From Bacilli bacterium (GTDB lineage Bacteria > Bacillota_I > Bacilli_A > RF39 > UBA660), in contig JAFRIJ010000009.1 in assembly GCA_017432825.1 (NCBI GenBank), positions 1-64,000 of the forward strand: 64,000 bases of DNA. The letters are read 5' to 3'. Made by a program: the position numbers and the translations under genes. Positions 51,515 through 60,420 of the stretch are shown in pieces. The stretch's first letter is position 1. The number at the start of each line of letters is the position of its first letter. The notes under the pieces were generated by a model. It made no database searches. It worked only from the letters and a program-made list of their open reading frames with translations, and was not told where the DNA came from.

Positions 51515-53314
51515 ATGAAAGAGGTTATAAAAAAAGAAAAAGATGTGTTTTTAAAAAAATATAAAAAAACTATTTTATTCTTTGTATATGAGTTTATATT
51601 TTTGATTTTTATTGATTTTTTTAATCAATATTTGGTTTTGAGAAGTTTGAATCCATTTGATTATATTTCTAAAAAGATTATTATTTTTAATTTGGTTTGG
51701 ATTTTTACCATATTGATAGTTTTATTTATGTTAAAGCCTAAAGTTAGAAAGATATTTTCATTAATAATTAATATTGTTTTATCTATACTTGGAATAGTTA
51801 ATTTCTTTATGTATGCTTATTTTCATTCTATTTTTTCTTTTAAAGATATTCTTATGTCTGGTAATGGACTTGCTTTCATTAATTCAATTTTTAAATTTAT
51901 TGATTTAAAACTTATTTTATTTGTTTTGATTTGTTTATTATTTATTATTTTAATATTTAAGACTAAGTCTAAAGAGTTATTTTCTTTTAAATTAAAACAA
52001 TTATTGGTTATTTTGTTTATAATTGTAGTTTTGTTTGGATTAAGATTTTTTGTTGTAAAAAAAATAACTGGTATAAATGATGGATGGGATTCACGTGCTG
52101 TAATTTCAACTGATAGTAATTATTATACAAATTGGATTGAACCTACTAGAATTATTAGAATATGTGGTAGCTATGAATATTATTTAAAGGATTTTTATAA
52201 TTCCTTTTTAAAGAAAGATAATGTTTTTGAAGCTAAACAGCAAGTTAAAAAATACATTGAAAAAAATTCTAATAAAAAAACTGATAATAAATATAATGGC
52301 GTTTTTAAAGATAAGAATCTTGTTTTTGTTATGATGGAGAGTGAAGATGATTGGATGGTTAATGAAAAAGTTACTCCAACAATGTATGAAATGATGCATC
52401 ATGGGTTTAATTTTGTTAATCATTATTCTCCTGGATATGTTACTGGAGATACTGCTAATACTGAATTTATTGCTAATACGGGAATATACCCTAGTATTAA
52501 TAAGCTATCTCCTAATTATGCTTATGTAAATAATACATATCCTTATTCAATTGCTAATATTTTTAAGAATAATGGGTATACTGTTAATTCATTTCATAGA
52601 TCAAATGGATTTATATATAATAGAGCAAATATGCATATTAGTTTGGGATACGAAAAATATTTTAATTATAGTGAAATGGGAATTAGTGATGAGAATATAG
52701 ATTTAGATCGTTATATTATAAAAAATGGTTATAAATATATTGTATCAAGTGATAAATTTATGAGTTTTATTATTACTTATAGTCCACATGATCCATATTC
52801 TTATGATAAAATTGAATGTTCTCTAAATATTGATGAAATAAAAAAATTATATCCTAATGTTACTAATGAAGAGGAATTATGTTCTTATTCTTCTTCTAGA
52901 GAAACTGATAATATGTTTAAATTATTACTTGAAAATTTGAAAAAAAATGATTTACTTGAAGATACAATTATAGTTGCATTTTCTGATCATAGAAACAAAG
53001 ATATTTCTTTAAATGGTGAAGATGAGAAATTAAATAAGACTGTTTTCTTTATTTATGATTATTCTATGAAAGAAAATAAGATTGATACTATTACTAGTAG
53101 TGTTGATATTTTACCTACTGTATTAAATGTATTTGGGATTGATTCTAAATACGTTTACGCTGGTAATGATGCTTTAAATAATAAAGATGGTTATGTTATA
53201 TTTAAGGATTATACTTATTATGATGGTAAAGATGTTAAACCATTAAGTAAGGATCTTTATGAAGTTGTTAATTATAGTTCTAATTTGTTAATTTCCGATT
53301 ATTATAAAGAATAA
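51515..53314 (+). CDS. LTA-synthase-like sulfatase-fold membrane protein 2
   Basis: A 599-residue protein with five N-terminal membrane segments (to about 185) and an outer catalytic domain. NLVFVMMESEDDW has the metal Glu, GYVTGDTANTEFIANTG holds the nucleophile Thr, and VAFSDHRNKD is the late metal site. The order matches LtaS, glycerol-phosphate polymerase. The first membrane half is long for the family. With protein 1 on the other strand the region has two such enzymes, perhaps for different polymers or a primase/polymerase pair. GAGGTGATTTT precedes the ATG. Confidence 0.85.
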   Translation: MKEVIKKEKDVFLKKYKKTILFFVYEFIFLIFIDFFNQYLVLRSLNPFDYISKKIIIFNLVWIFTILIVLFMLKPKVRKIFSLIINIVLSILGIVNFFMYAYFHSIFSFKDILMSGNGLAFINSIFKFIDLKLILFVLICLLFIILIFKTKSKELFSFKLKQLLVILFIIVVLFGLRFFVVKKITGINDGWDSRAVISTDSNYYTNWIEPTRIIRICGSYEYYLKDFYNSFLKKDNVFEAKQQVKKYIEKNSNKKTDNKYNGVFKDKNLVFVMMESEDDWMVNEKVTPTMYEMMHHGFNFVNHYSPGYVTGDTANTEFIANTGIYPSINKLSPNYAYVNNTYPYSIANIFKNNGYTVNSFHRSNGFIYNRANMHISLGYEKYFNYSEMGISDENIDLDRYIIKNGYKYIVSSDKFMSFIITYSPHDPYSYDKIECSLNIDEIKKLYPNVTNEEELCSYSSSRETDNMFKLLLENLKKNDLLEDTIIVAFSDHRNKDISLNGEDEKLNKTVFFIYDYSMKENKIDTITSSVDILPTVLNVFGIDSKYVYAGNDALNNKDGYVIFKDYTYYDGKDVKPLSKDLYEVVNYSSNLLISDYYKE

Positions 53315-53342
53315 CAATTGGTTAAAATAATGTAATTATTAT

Positions 53343-53370
53343 AAAAAAGGATTTCTAAATCCTTTTTTTT
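53343..53370 (+). terminator. terminator of the flippase-LTA-synthase operon
   Basis: An 11- to 12-bp stem built on AAAGGATT with a short loop and eight T residues. Confidence 0.75.
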
Positions 53371-53382
53371 TACTTTTTTTTT

Positions 53383-53391
53383 TGATATAAT
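53383..53391 (+). promoter_or_regulatory. extended -10 promoter of the tagA unit
   Basis: TGATATAAT, 20 bp before the tagA start codon, directly after the terminator. Confidence 0.6.
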
Positions 53392-53411
53392 AATTTTAAG
53401 AGGTAATATAT

Positions 53412-54128
53412 ATGAGAAAGTTATTTGATAAATTATATAATAAGAGTGCAGAATCATTTCATACAATTATGAAAAGTAATTTGAAAAAAGATAAAAAGAT
53501 GTTTATAGTAACCGCTAATCCAGAAACATTTATGATGAGTGAAAACGATGATGAAATGAGAGAACTATTACTTGATAAAGAATCTATATTAGTACCAGAT
53601 GGGATAGGAATAGTTAAAGCTGCTAGAAGTATTGGATATAATATAGAAGAAAGAATAACTGGTATAGATATAGCAAGTAAACTATTAGAATATGGTAATG
53701 AAGAGAAGAAATCTATATATTTATTTGGAGCTAAAGAAGAAGTAATTGATTCAATGAAAGATGTTTTAATGGATAAGTATTCTAATTTAAAAATTGTTGG
53801 TGCTGTTGATGGTTATGTTAAGGATAGAGATAAAGTATTTGAAGATATAAAGAAAACTAAACCAGATATTGTTTTAGTAGCTCTAGGTATTCCGTATCAA
53901 GAAAAATTAATATATAAACATATTAAAGATTTTAATAAAGGAATATTTGTAGGAGTTGGTGGCTCTTTTGATGTTATAAGTGGACATAAAAAGAGAGCTC
54001 CTAAGTTATTTATAAAATTAAATTTAGAATGGTTGTATAGAATAATAAAAGAGCCTAAGAGATTAAAAAGATTTTATGATAGTAATGTTAAGTTTTTATT
54101 TAAGGTAAAAAAATATAAAGATAAGTAG
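53412..54128 (+). CDS. tagA: WecG/TagA/CpsF-family N-acetylmannosaminyltransferase
   Basis: A 238-residue GT26 enzyme. Motifs seen are ANPETFMMSENDDE, VPDGIGIVKAARSIG, and FVGVGGSFDVISGHKKRAP. TagA adds ManNAc from UDP-ManNAc to undecaprenyl-PP-GlcNAc, completing the linkage unit of wall teichoic acid. TagO (substrate) and MnaA/WecB (donor) are both in the window, which supports the specific function. It begins a unit with the MBOAT and SGNH genes. Confidence 0.9.
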   Translation: MRKLFDKLYNKSAESFHTIMKSNLKKDKKMFIVTANPETFMMSENDDEMRELLLDKESILVPDGIGIVKAARSIGYNIEERITGIDIASKLLEYGNEEKKSIYLFGAKEEVIDSMKDVLMDKYSNLKIVGAVDGYVKDRDKVFEDIKKTKPDIVLVALGIPYQEKLIYKHIKDFNKGIFVGVGGSFDVISGHKKRAPKLFIKLNLEWLYRIIKEPKRLKRFYDSNVKFLFKVKKYKDK

Positions 54129-54139
54129 TAGGTGGTTTT

Positions 54140-55546
54140 GTGATTTTTAATTCACTTTCTTTTATATTATTTTTTCTTATTACTTTTATTATATATTATA
54201 TTGTAAGTAAAAAATATAGATATATAGTTTTACTTATTGCTAGTTATGTTTTTTATGCATTTGCTGGTTTTAAATATATATTTTTATTATTATTTATTAC
54301 TTTGTTGTCATATTTATTTGGTTTTTTAATCAATAAAATAAATGATAAAAAAAAGAAAAAAATATTATTATTTATATTTGTTATTATTAACATTATATGT
54401 TTAATTTATTTTAAGTATTTGGGATTTTTTGTTAATGTTTTTAATAAAATGTTTTTTTCTTCTTTTTCTATTGAAAAAATAGTAGTCCCACTTGGTATTT
54501 CTTTCTTTGTTTTACAAGCTATGACATATCCTATAGATGTTTATAGGGGAAGTGTATTTGTTGAAAAGAATTTTTTGCGTTTTGCTTTATTTGTTTCTTT
54601 TTTTCCACAAATTCTTTCGGGCCCTATAGAGAAATCTAAAATAATGCTTCCTCAATTTAGAAAAGAGCATAATTTTAATTATAAAAATATTTTTTATGGG
54701 TTTATAATCATGCTATATGGATATTTTCAAAAAATTGTTGTTGCCGATTTATTGGCTTGTGGAGTAAATAATGTTTTTGATAATTTAAAAGATTATAGTG
54801 GTATTCCTTTAATTATCGCTGTATTTTTATATTCTTTTCAAATATATTTTGATTTTTGCTCATATTCTAACATTGCTAGAGGATGTGCTAAGGTGTTTGG
54901 ATTTGATTTAACTAATAATTTTAATAATCCTTATTTTGCTGATAGTATTAAAAATTTTTGGGGAAGATGGCATATTTCTTTATCAAGTTGGTTTAAAGAA
55001 TATCTTTATTTTCCTTTAGGAGGAAATAGAAAGGGTAGTTTAAGAACTTATTTTAATATTATTGTTGTGTTTTTAATAAGTGGTTTATGGCATGGCGCTA
55101 ATTATACTTATATTATTTGGGGATTGTTACATGGGTTATATCAAGTGATTGAAAGAGTTATTAATAAAAGAAGTAGGTATAAAATTATTAATGTTATTGT
55201 TACATATTTGTTAGTTGTTTTTGCTTGGATTTTTTTTAGAGCAAATACTATTAGTGATGTTGGGTATATTTTAATCAATATTTTTAAAGTTAATTTTGTT
55301 GATTTAAAATCTCAATTATTAAGTATTGGATTTGATATTTATGATTTAAAATTACTTTTTGTATCTATAATATTTATTTTTATTGTTGATTTAATAAAAG
55401 AAAAGAAAAATATTTTAAATGTTGTTTATAATTCACCATCATTTTTTAAGGTTGCTGTTGTTTTAGTTTTAGCTTTTTGGATTATTATTTTTGGACATTA
55501 TGGTCCTGGATTTGATAATTCTCAATTTATTTATTTGGGTTATTAG
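54140..55546 (+). CDS. MBOAT family membrane O-acyltransferase (AlgI/DltB-like)
   Basis: A 468-residue protein with about 11 membrane segments. The blocks VPLGISFFVLQAMTYPIDVYRG, LSSWFKEYLYFPLGG, and SGLWHGANYTYIIWG with the catalytic His are typical of AlgI. Such proteins carry acyl groups across the membrane to sugars or teichoic acids. The start is GTG after GTAGGTGG. The next gene is an SGNH-like protein, the usual partner. Confidence 0.9.
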   Translation: MIFNSLSFILFFLITFIIYYIVSKKYRYIVLLIASYVFYAFAGFKYIFLLLFITLLSYLFGFLINKINDKKKKKILLFIFVIINIICLIYFKYLGFFVNVFNKMFFSSFSIEKIVVPLGISFFVLQAMTYPIDVYRGSVFVEKNFLRFALFVSFFPQILSGPIEKSKIMLPQFRKEHNFNYKNIFYGFIIMLYGYFQKIVVADLLACGVNNVFDNLKDYSGIPLIIAVFLYSFQIYFDFCSYSNIARGCAKVFGFDLTNNFNNPYFADSIKNFWGRWHISLSSWFKEYLYFPLGGNRKGSLRTYFNIIVVFLISGLWHGANYTYIIWGLLHGLYQVIERVINKRSRYKIINVIVTYLLVVFAWIFFRANTISDVGYILINIFKVNFVDLKSQLLSIGFDIYDLKLLFVSIIFIFIVDLIKEKKNILNVVYNSPSFFKVAVVLVLAFWIIIFGHYGPGFDNSQFIYLGY

Positions 55547-55555
55547 GTGGATTTT

Positions 55556-56473
55556 ATGAAGAGATTTTTTTATATTTTAATTACTATTTTGTTGTTTTTG
55601 TTTATTTTTGATAAATTAACTTTATTGTTTGTTAGAAAAGGTAATGGATATGGAACTGATGTTTTAGATTTTTATGCTCAAAAGAATAATTCTATTGATA
55701 TTGTTTTTTTGGGGTCATCTCATACGTATTCTTCTTTTAATCCATATATTATTGAAGATAAAACAAATTTAAATGGTTATGATTTTGCAACTCAACAACA
55801 ACCAATTTGGATTACTTATTTTTATTTAAAAGAATTACTTAAATATCAAGATCCTAAGTATGTTATTATTGATGTTCATATGCTTGTTTCTATGAATTCT
55901 GATTATGCTTATGAACAAGTTAATAGAGATGCTATTGATAAGATGAGATTTTCTTTAAATAAAATATCTATGATTAATAAGTGTGTAAAAAAGGATGAGA
56001 GAGCAGCATATTATTTTAATATTATTAAATATCATTCTAGATATAAGGAATTAAGTGATAATGATTATGATACTATTTTTAAAGGTAGAACGGTTAATAA
56101 TAAAGGATATATTGCTTTAAAATATAAAAATAGGATTTTTGATTATGATGAAGTTGGTATAAATGATGATATAATGGAAATAGGTAAAAAAAGTGAAGTT
56201 TATTTAGATAAGATAATTAGATTATCTAAAAATAAAAATTATAAATTAATATTTGTTAAGACTCCTGCTATTTATAGTGAAGTTGAATATTCAAAACTTA
56301 ATTATATTAATAAGTATTTAACTGATAGGGGAGAAATATTTATTGATTTTGTTAAAAAAAATGATGAATTAGATTTAGACTATAAAAAAGATTTTTATGA
56401 TAGTGGTCATTTAGATAAAGAAGGCTCAGAAAAGTTTTCAAATTATTTTGTTAAATATTTAAAGGAGGTATAA
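55556..56473 (+). CDS. SGNH-hydrolase-like partner of the MBOAT acyltransferase
   Basis: A 305-residue protein with an N-terminal anchor and an outer SGNH-like domain. The nucleophile block VFLGSSHTYSSFNP and the C-terminal FYDSGHLDKEGSEKF with the Asp and His of the triad are visible. It resembles DltD/AlgX-type proteins, which complete O-acylation of the extracellular polymer. The ATG at 55556 is chosen after TTAGGTGGA. It sits between the MBOAT gene and wecB. Confidence 0.78.
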   Translation: MKRFFYILITILLFLFIFDKLTLLFVRKGNGYGTDVLDFYAQKNNSIDIVFLGSSHTYSSFNPYIIEDKTNLNGYDFATQQQPIWITYFYLKELLKYQDPKYVIIDVHMLVSMNSDYAYEQVNRDAIDKMRFSLNKISMINKCVKKDERAAYYFNIIKYHSRYKELSDNDYDTIFKGRTVNNKGYIALKYKNRIFDYDEVGINDDIMEIGKKSEVYLDKIIRLSKNKNYKLIFVKTPAIYSEVEYSKLNYINKYLTDRGEIFIDFVKKNDELDLDYKKDFYDSGHLDKEGSEKFSNYFVKYLKEV

Positions 56474-56476
56474 AAT

Positions 56477-57577
56477 ATGATAAAAGTAATGACTATTTTT
56501 GGAACAAGGCCAGAGGCTATAAAGATGGCACCTTTGGTTAAAGAATTAGAGAATAGAAAGGAAATTGAAAGTATTGTTTGTGTTACTGCACAACATAGAG
56601 AAATGTTAGATCAGGTTTTAAATGTTTTTGATATAAAACCTGACTATGATTTAAATATTATGAAGCAGGGACAAACTTTGTCAGAAATAACATCTAGAGT
56701 TTTATTAGGACTTGAAGATGTTATAAAAAAGGAAAATCCTAATATTATTTTAGTTCATGGTGATACTACTACTACTTTTGCAGGAGCTTTAGCTGCATTT
56801 TATAATCAAGTGGATATAGGTCATGTTGAGGCTGGCCTTAGAACTTGGGATAAGTATTCACCATTTCCAGAAGAAATGAATAGACAAATGGTTGATAGAT
56901 TGACAGATATGTTTTTTGCTCCAACTGAAGTAAGTAAAAATAATTTGTTAAATGAGGGTATTGATGAAAATAAAATATATGTAACTGGAAATACTGCTAT
57001 TGATGCTATGAAAACTACTGTAAAAGATGAATATGATAATGAAGTGTTTGATTGGATTGGTAAGGATAGAATGATTTTATTAACTGCACATCGTAGAGAA
57101 AATTTAGGTGAACCAATGAGAAGAATATTTAAGGCTATTAAAAGGGTAGTTGATGAGTATGATGATATTAAAGTGGTTTATCCAATTCATTTGAATCCTA
57201 AGGTTAGAGAAGTTGCTTATGAAGTTTTTGAAGATATGGATAGAATTAAATTAATTGAGCCTTTAGAAGTAATTGATTTTCATAATTTTATTAATAAAAG
57301 TTATATAATATTAACTGATAGTGGTGGTATTCAAGAAGAAGCACCTTCTTTAGGAAAACCTGTTTTGGTTCTACGTGATACTACTGAGAGACCAGAGGGA
57401 ATAACTGCTGGAACATTAAAATTAGTTGGTACAGATGAAGATGTTATATATAATGAAACAAAGAAATTATTAGAAGATAAAGATGAATATTTAAAAATGA
57501 GTAAAGCATCAAATCCTTATGGAGATGGTACTGCTAGCAAACAAATAGTTGATGCTATTATTGGTAAATATAAATAA
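56477..57577 (+). CDS. wecB: UDP-N-acetylglucosamine 2-epimerase
   Basis: A 366-residue non-hydrolysing epimerase that makes UDP-ManNAc from UDP-GlcNAc. Motifs are FGTRPEAIKMAPLVKEL, VHGDTTTTFAGALAAF, GHVEAGLRTWDKYSPFPEE and LTDSGGIQEEAPSLGKP. The product feeds TagA. GGAGGTATAAAAT precedes the ATG. It can also be called mnaA. Confidence 0.95.
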   Translation: MIKVMTIFGTRPEAIKMAPLVKELENRKEIESIVCVTAQHREMLDQVLNVFDIKPDYDLNIMKQGQTLSEITSRVLLGLEDVIKKENPNIILVHGDTTTTFAGALAAFYNQVDIGHVEAGLRTWDKYSPFPEEMNRQMVDRLTDMFFAPTEVSKNNLLNEGIDENKIYVTGNTAIDAMKTTVKDEYDNEVFDWIGKDRMILLTAHRRENLGEPMRRIFKAIKRVVDEYDDIKVVYPIHLNPKVREVAYEVFEDMDRIKLIEPLEVIDFHNFINKSYIILTDSGGIQEEAPSLGKPVLVLRDTTERPEGITAGTLKLVGTDEDVIYNETKKLLEDKDEYLKMSKASNPYGDGTASKQIVDAIIGKYK

Positions 57578-57594
57578 AAATACGAGGTGAATGT

Positions 57595-58599
57595 ATGAAA
57601 ATATTAGTTTCAGGTGGATGTGGATATATTGGTAGTCACACTTGTGTTGAATTATTAAATAATGGTTATGAAGTGGTTGTTGTTGATAATTTATGTAATT
57701 CTAAAGAAAATGTTATCGATAAGATAAAGGAGATTACTGGTAAAAATGTTACTTTTTATAAAGGTGATGTTTGTGATAAAGAGATATTAAGAAAAATATT
57801 TAATGAAAATAAGATTGATGCTGTAATACATTTTGCTGGATTAAAAGCTGTTGGTGAGAGTGTTGAAAAACCTCTTATGTATTATAGAAATAATATAGAT
57901 AGTACATTATCATTATGTGAGGTAATGAATGAATATAATTGTAAAAAAATTATATTTAGTAGTAGTGCTACTGTATATGGTGACCCTGCTAAACTTCCTA
58001 TTACTGAAGATATGCCTGTTGGTAATACTACAAATCCTTATGGTAGTTCTAAATTATATATTGAAGGAATTTTAAAAGATTTATATATTTCAGATAATTC
58101 TTGGGGAATTACTTTACTTAGATATTTTAATCCGGTTGGAGCCCATCAGTCTGGATTAATTGGAGAGGATCCTAATGGAATACCTAATAATTTGATGCCA
58201 TATATTGTTAAGGTTGCTACTGGAGAATTACCTTGTTTATCTATATTTGGTGATGATTATGATACTAAAGATGGTACTGGTGTTAGAGATTATATTCATG
58301 TTGTTGATTTGGCTAGAGGACATGTAAAAGCACTTGAAAAATTATTAAGTGTAAAGGGAATTAATATCTATAATTTAGGTACTGGAAATGGATATAGTGT
58401 ATTAGAGATGGTTAATACTTTTTCTAAGGTTAATGGTGTGGATGTTAATTATAAAATAGTAGAAAGAAGAGCTGGAGATATAGCGTGTTGTTATGCTGAT
58501 TGTTCTAAAGCTTTCAATGAATTAGGGTGGAGTGCTGAATTATCTTTAGATGATATGGTTAAATCTGCATATAATTTTGTTTTAAAAAATAAAAAATAA
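57595..58599 (+). CDS. galE: UDP-glucose 4-epimerase
   Basis: A 334-residue short-chain dehydrogenase/reductase-type epimerase. The NAD site GGCGYIGSHTCVELL is at the N terminus, the catalytic Ser/Thr block FSSSATVYGDP and YGSSK (Tyr-x3-Lys) follow, and RYFNPVGAHQSG is typical of GalE. It converts UDP-Glc/Gal or UDP-GlcNAc/GalNAc for the polymer. It closes the glycopolymer region and ends at a terminator. Confidence 0.95.
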   Translation: MKILVSGGCGYIGSHTCVELLNNGYEVVVVDNLCNSKENVIDKIKEITGKNVTFYKGDVCDKEILRKIFNENKIDAVIHFAGLKAVGESVEKPLMYYRNNIDSTLSLCEVMNEYNCKKIIFSSSATVYGDPAKLPITEDMPVGNTTNPYGSSKLYIEGILKDLYISDNSWGITLLRYFNPVGAHQSGLIGEDPNGIPNNLMPYIVKVATGELPCLSIFGDDYDTKDGTGVRDYIHVVDLARGHVKALEKLLSVKGINIYNLGTGNGYSVLEMVNTFSKVNGVDVNYKIVERRAGDIACCYADCSKAFNELGWSAELSLDDMVKSAYNFVLKNKK

Positions 58600-58600
58600 T

Positions 58601-58627
58601 AGTTGTATAAAATATTACAACTTTTTT
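58601..58627 (+). terminator. terminator of the tagA-galE unit
   Basis: A 7-bp stem AGTTGTA/TACAACT with an A/T loop and a T run. Confidence 0.65.
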
Positions 58628-58630
58628 ATG

Positions 58631-58659
58631 TTGCATTTTTTAATAAAGATTGTTATAAT
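58631..58659 (+). promoter_or_regulatory. promoter of SipW-type paralogue 4
   Basis: TTGCAT, a 17-bp spacer and extended TGTTATAAT, 32 bp before the start codon. Strong for this genome. Confidence 0.75.
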
Positions 58660-58691
58660 TGTATTATGGTATGATATGGAGGTTCTTTTTG

Positions 58692-59393
58692 ATGAATAAT
58701 AATGTAAAAAATGATAATGATAGAAAGAAAATAACATTTGTAGTTATTGCTATAATGGTTATAATGATTACTACTACTAGTTCAACCTATGCTTTTTTAG
58801 CTTTGAGTGCTAATTCTACAAATAATATAACAGGTACTGTTGCAACTGCTAGTTTGGTTTTTGGTACTACTTGTGGAAGTAATAGTGCGCCTACTTTGAT
58901 TGCACCTGCTACTTCTACATATCAGAATACGCCTATGGTTCCACAATATGCTTATAATAATTCTAAAAATGTTTTACAGCTTGCATTTAATGGGCAAAGT
59001 GGTAAAGATAAATGTGTTGATTCTAATAACAATGCTATTTGTAGGGCATATACTATTACTGTAAAGAATTGTAGTACTGCTGCTGCTCATTTAACTGGTA
59101 AAATATCTTTTACTAATCCAACAACTAATTTAAAATGGAAAGTAATGACTAATGCTACAACTGTTGCTGTTACATCTGCTACTGATGCAAATATTAAGTC
59201 TGCTACTACAGCAGAACAAGTTTTTGTTGCTGATACTGGTTTAATTGCACCTAATGGTACTGCATCATATAGTATAATATTTTGGATTCAAGAAACTGGT
59301 AGTGCTCAAAATGATTCTGGTACTTGGTATGCAACAATTCAATTTGATTCTAGTGCTGGTGGTGGAATTACTTCTACAATTACAGGAGCTTAA
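58692..59393 (+). CDS. SipW-type signal-peptide secreted protein, paralogue 4
   Basis: A 233-residue secreted protein with a signal ending in SSTYAFLA. It shares the two-Cys block DKCVDSNNNAICRAYTITV with the three genes near 14 kb, and the C-terminal YSIIFWIQETGSAQ and GITSTITG with paralogue 3. It has an extra Cys pair (TTCGSN and KNCSTA). The start at 58692 follows GGAGGTT; 11 upstream residues have no site. Own promoter and terminator. Probably a surface fibre subunit. Confidence 0.65.
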   Translation: MNNNVKNDNDRKKITFVVIAIMVIMITTTSSTYAFLALSANSTNNITGTVATASLVFGTTCGSNSAPTLIAPATSTYQNTPMVPQYAYNNSKNVLQLAFNGQSGKDKCVDSNNNAICRAYTITVKNCSTAAAHLTGKISFTNPTTNLKWKVMTNATTVAVTSATDANIKSATTAEQVFVADTGLIAPNGTASYSIIFWIQETGSAQNDSGTWYATIQFDSSAGGGITSTITGA

Positions 59394-59396
59394 TTT

Positions 59397-59426
59397 AAGT
59401 ATATCTATTTGATATACTTTTTTTTT
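59397..59426 (+). terminator. terminator of SipW-type paralogue 4
   Basis: A 9-bp stem AAGTATATC/GATATACTT with a 5-nt loop and a long T run. Confidence 0.75.
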
Positions 59427-59432
59427 CTTTTG

Positions 59433-59441
59433 TGATATACT
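59433..59441 (+). promoter_or_regulatory. extended -10 promoter of the pilin-like gene
   Basis: TGATATACT, 21 bp before the start codon of the type IV pilin-like gene. Confidence 0.5.
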
Positions 59442-59462
59442 TTATTTAAGGATAGTGATAAA

Positions 59463-59909
59463 ATGTTTAAGTTAAATAATAAGGGATTTAGTTTAGTTGA
59501 GGTTTTAGCAGTTGTGGTAATATTAGGTGTTTTAGCAGTGGTAATGGTTCCTGCTGTTACTAATATTATTAATCAAAATAAGGAAGATAATTTGAATAAT
59601 TTAAAAAAATCTATTTTGAGTGCTGCAAAGACATATATTTCTGATAATAGATATAATATTACATTAGATAATAGTACTTGTGATTCTACTAATACATCTA
59701 GAGGTATTTCTAAAATTGGTGATAATATACTAAATGATAATAAGTTATTTATTAGTAAAATATCTGATTATTTATCAAGTACTAAAATAATTAATCCAAA
59801 GGATAATAGTGAGTTAAATATAGAAAATAGTTATGTTATTATAAAATATGATTGTAATAGTAGAGATTATATATTTGATATTAAAGATAATTATTTGGTA
59901 TGGAATTAG
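59463..59909 (+). CDS. type IV prepilin-like protein
   Basis: A 148-residue protein. The prepilin site NKGFSLVEVLAVVVILGVLA has Gly before Phe and Glu at +5, as cut and methylated by prepilin peptidases. A long helix follows and then a C-terminal domain with two Cys (STCDST and YDCNSR). It resembles ComGC/GspG-type pseudopilins. No assembly ATPase, peptidase or other pilin gene lies in the window, so partners must be elsewhere. Confidence 0.8.
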   Translation: MFKLNNKGFSLVEVLAVVVILGVLAVVMVPAVTNIINQNKEDNLNNLKKSILSAAKTYISDNRYNITLDNSTCDSTNTSRGISKIGDNILNDNKLFISKISDYLSSTKIINPKDNSELNIENSYVIIKYDCNSRDYIFDIKDNYLVWN

Positions 59910-59930
59910 TAAATAGTTTGGAGGTTTTGT

Positions 59931-60377
59931 ATGAATAAATATTTATATAAATTATATTGTTTTATGCAAGGTAGAAATGGTATAGATGATTTATATAAGT
60001 TTTGTTTTATTATTTTTATAATTATTTCTATTATTGATTTATTTATTAATAGTTTTATATTAAATATAATTGAGATATTATTATTAATAATTATGTTTTA
60101 TAGATTTTTATCTAAAGATTTAGTAAATAGAAAGAGAGAAAATAATTTTTATTTAAAGTATAGAAAAATAATTATTAATAGAATTGGTATACTTAATAAA
60201 AGATGGAAAGATAGAAATAGTTATATTTATAGAAAGTGTCCTAAATGTAAGAATATACTAAGACTACCTTTAAAGAAAGGTAATCATATGTGTAAATGTC
60301 CTAAGTGTGGGAATAGATTTAAGGTTAGATGTTTTAGAAATGAAAAGATTAGAGTTGAAGTTATAAAAAATAAATAA
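59931..60377 (+). CDS. membrane protein with C-terminal zinc ribbon
   Basis: A 148-residue protein with two hydrophobic segments (about 22-42 and 44-62), a basic linker, and a C-terminal zinc ribbon with paired CPKCK and CPKCG knuckles (about 105-130). Function unknown. GGAGG precedes the ATG. It lies 21 bp after the pilin-like gene and may be cotranscribed. Confidence 0.6.
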   Translation: MNKYLYKLYCFMQGRNGIDDLYKFCFIIFIIISIIDLFINSFILNIIEILLLIIMFYRFLSKDLVNRKRENNFYLKYRKIIINRIGILNKRWKDRNSYIYRKCPKCKNILRLPLKKGNHMCKCPKCGNRFKVRCFRNEKIRVEVIKNK

Positions 60378-60420
60378 TTCTAAATACATATATAATTAAT
60401 AAATTATAATAGGTGATAAT

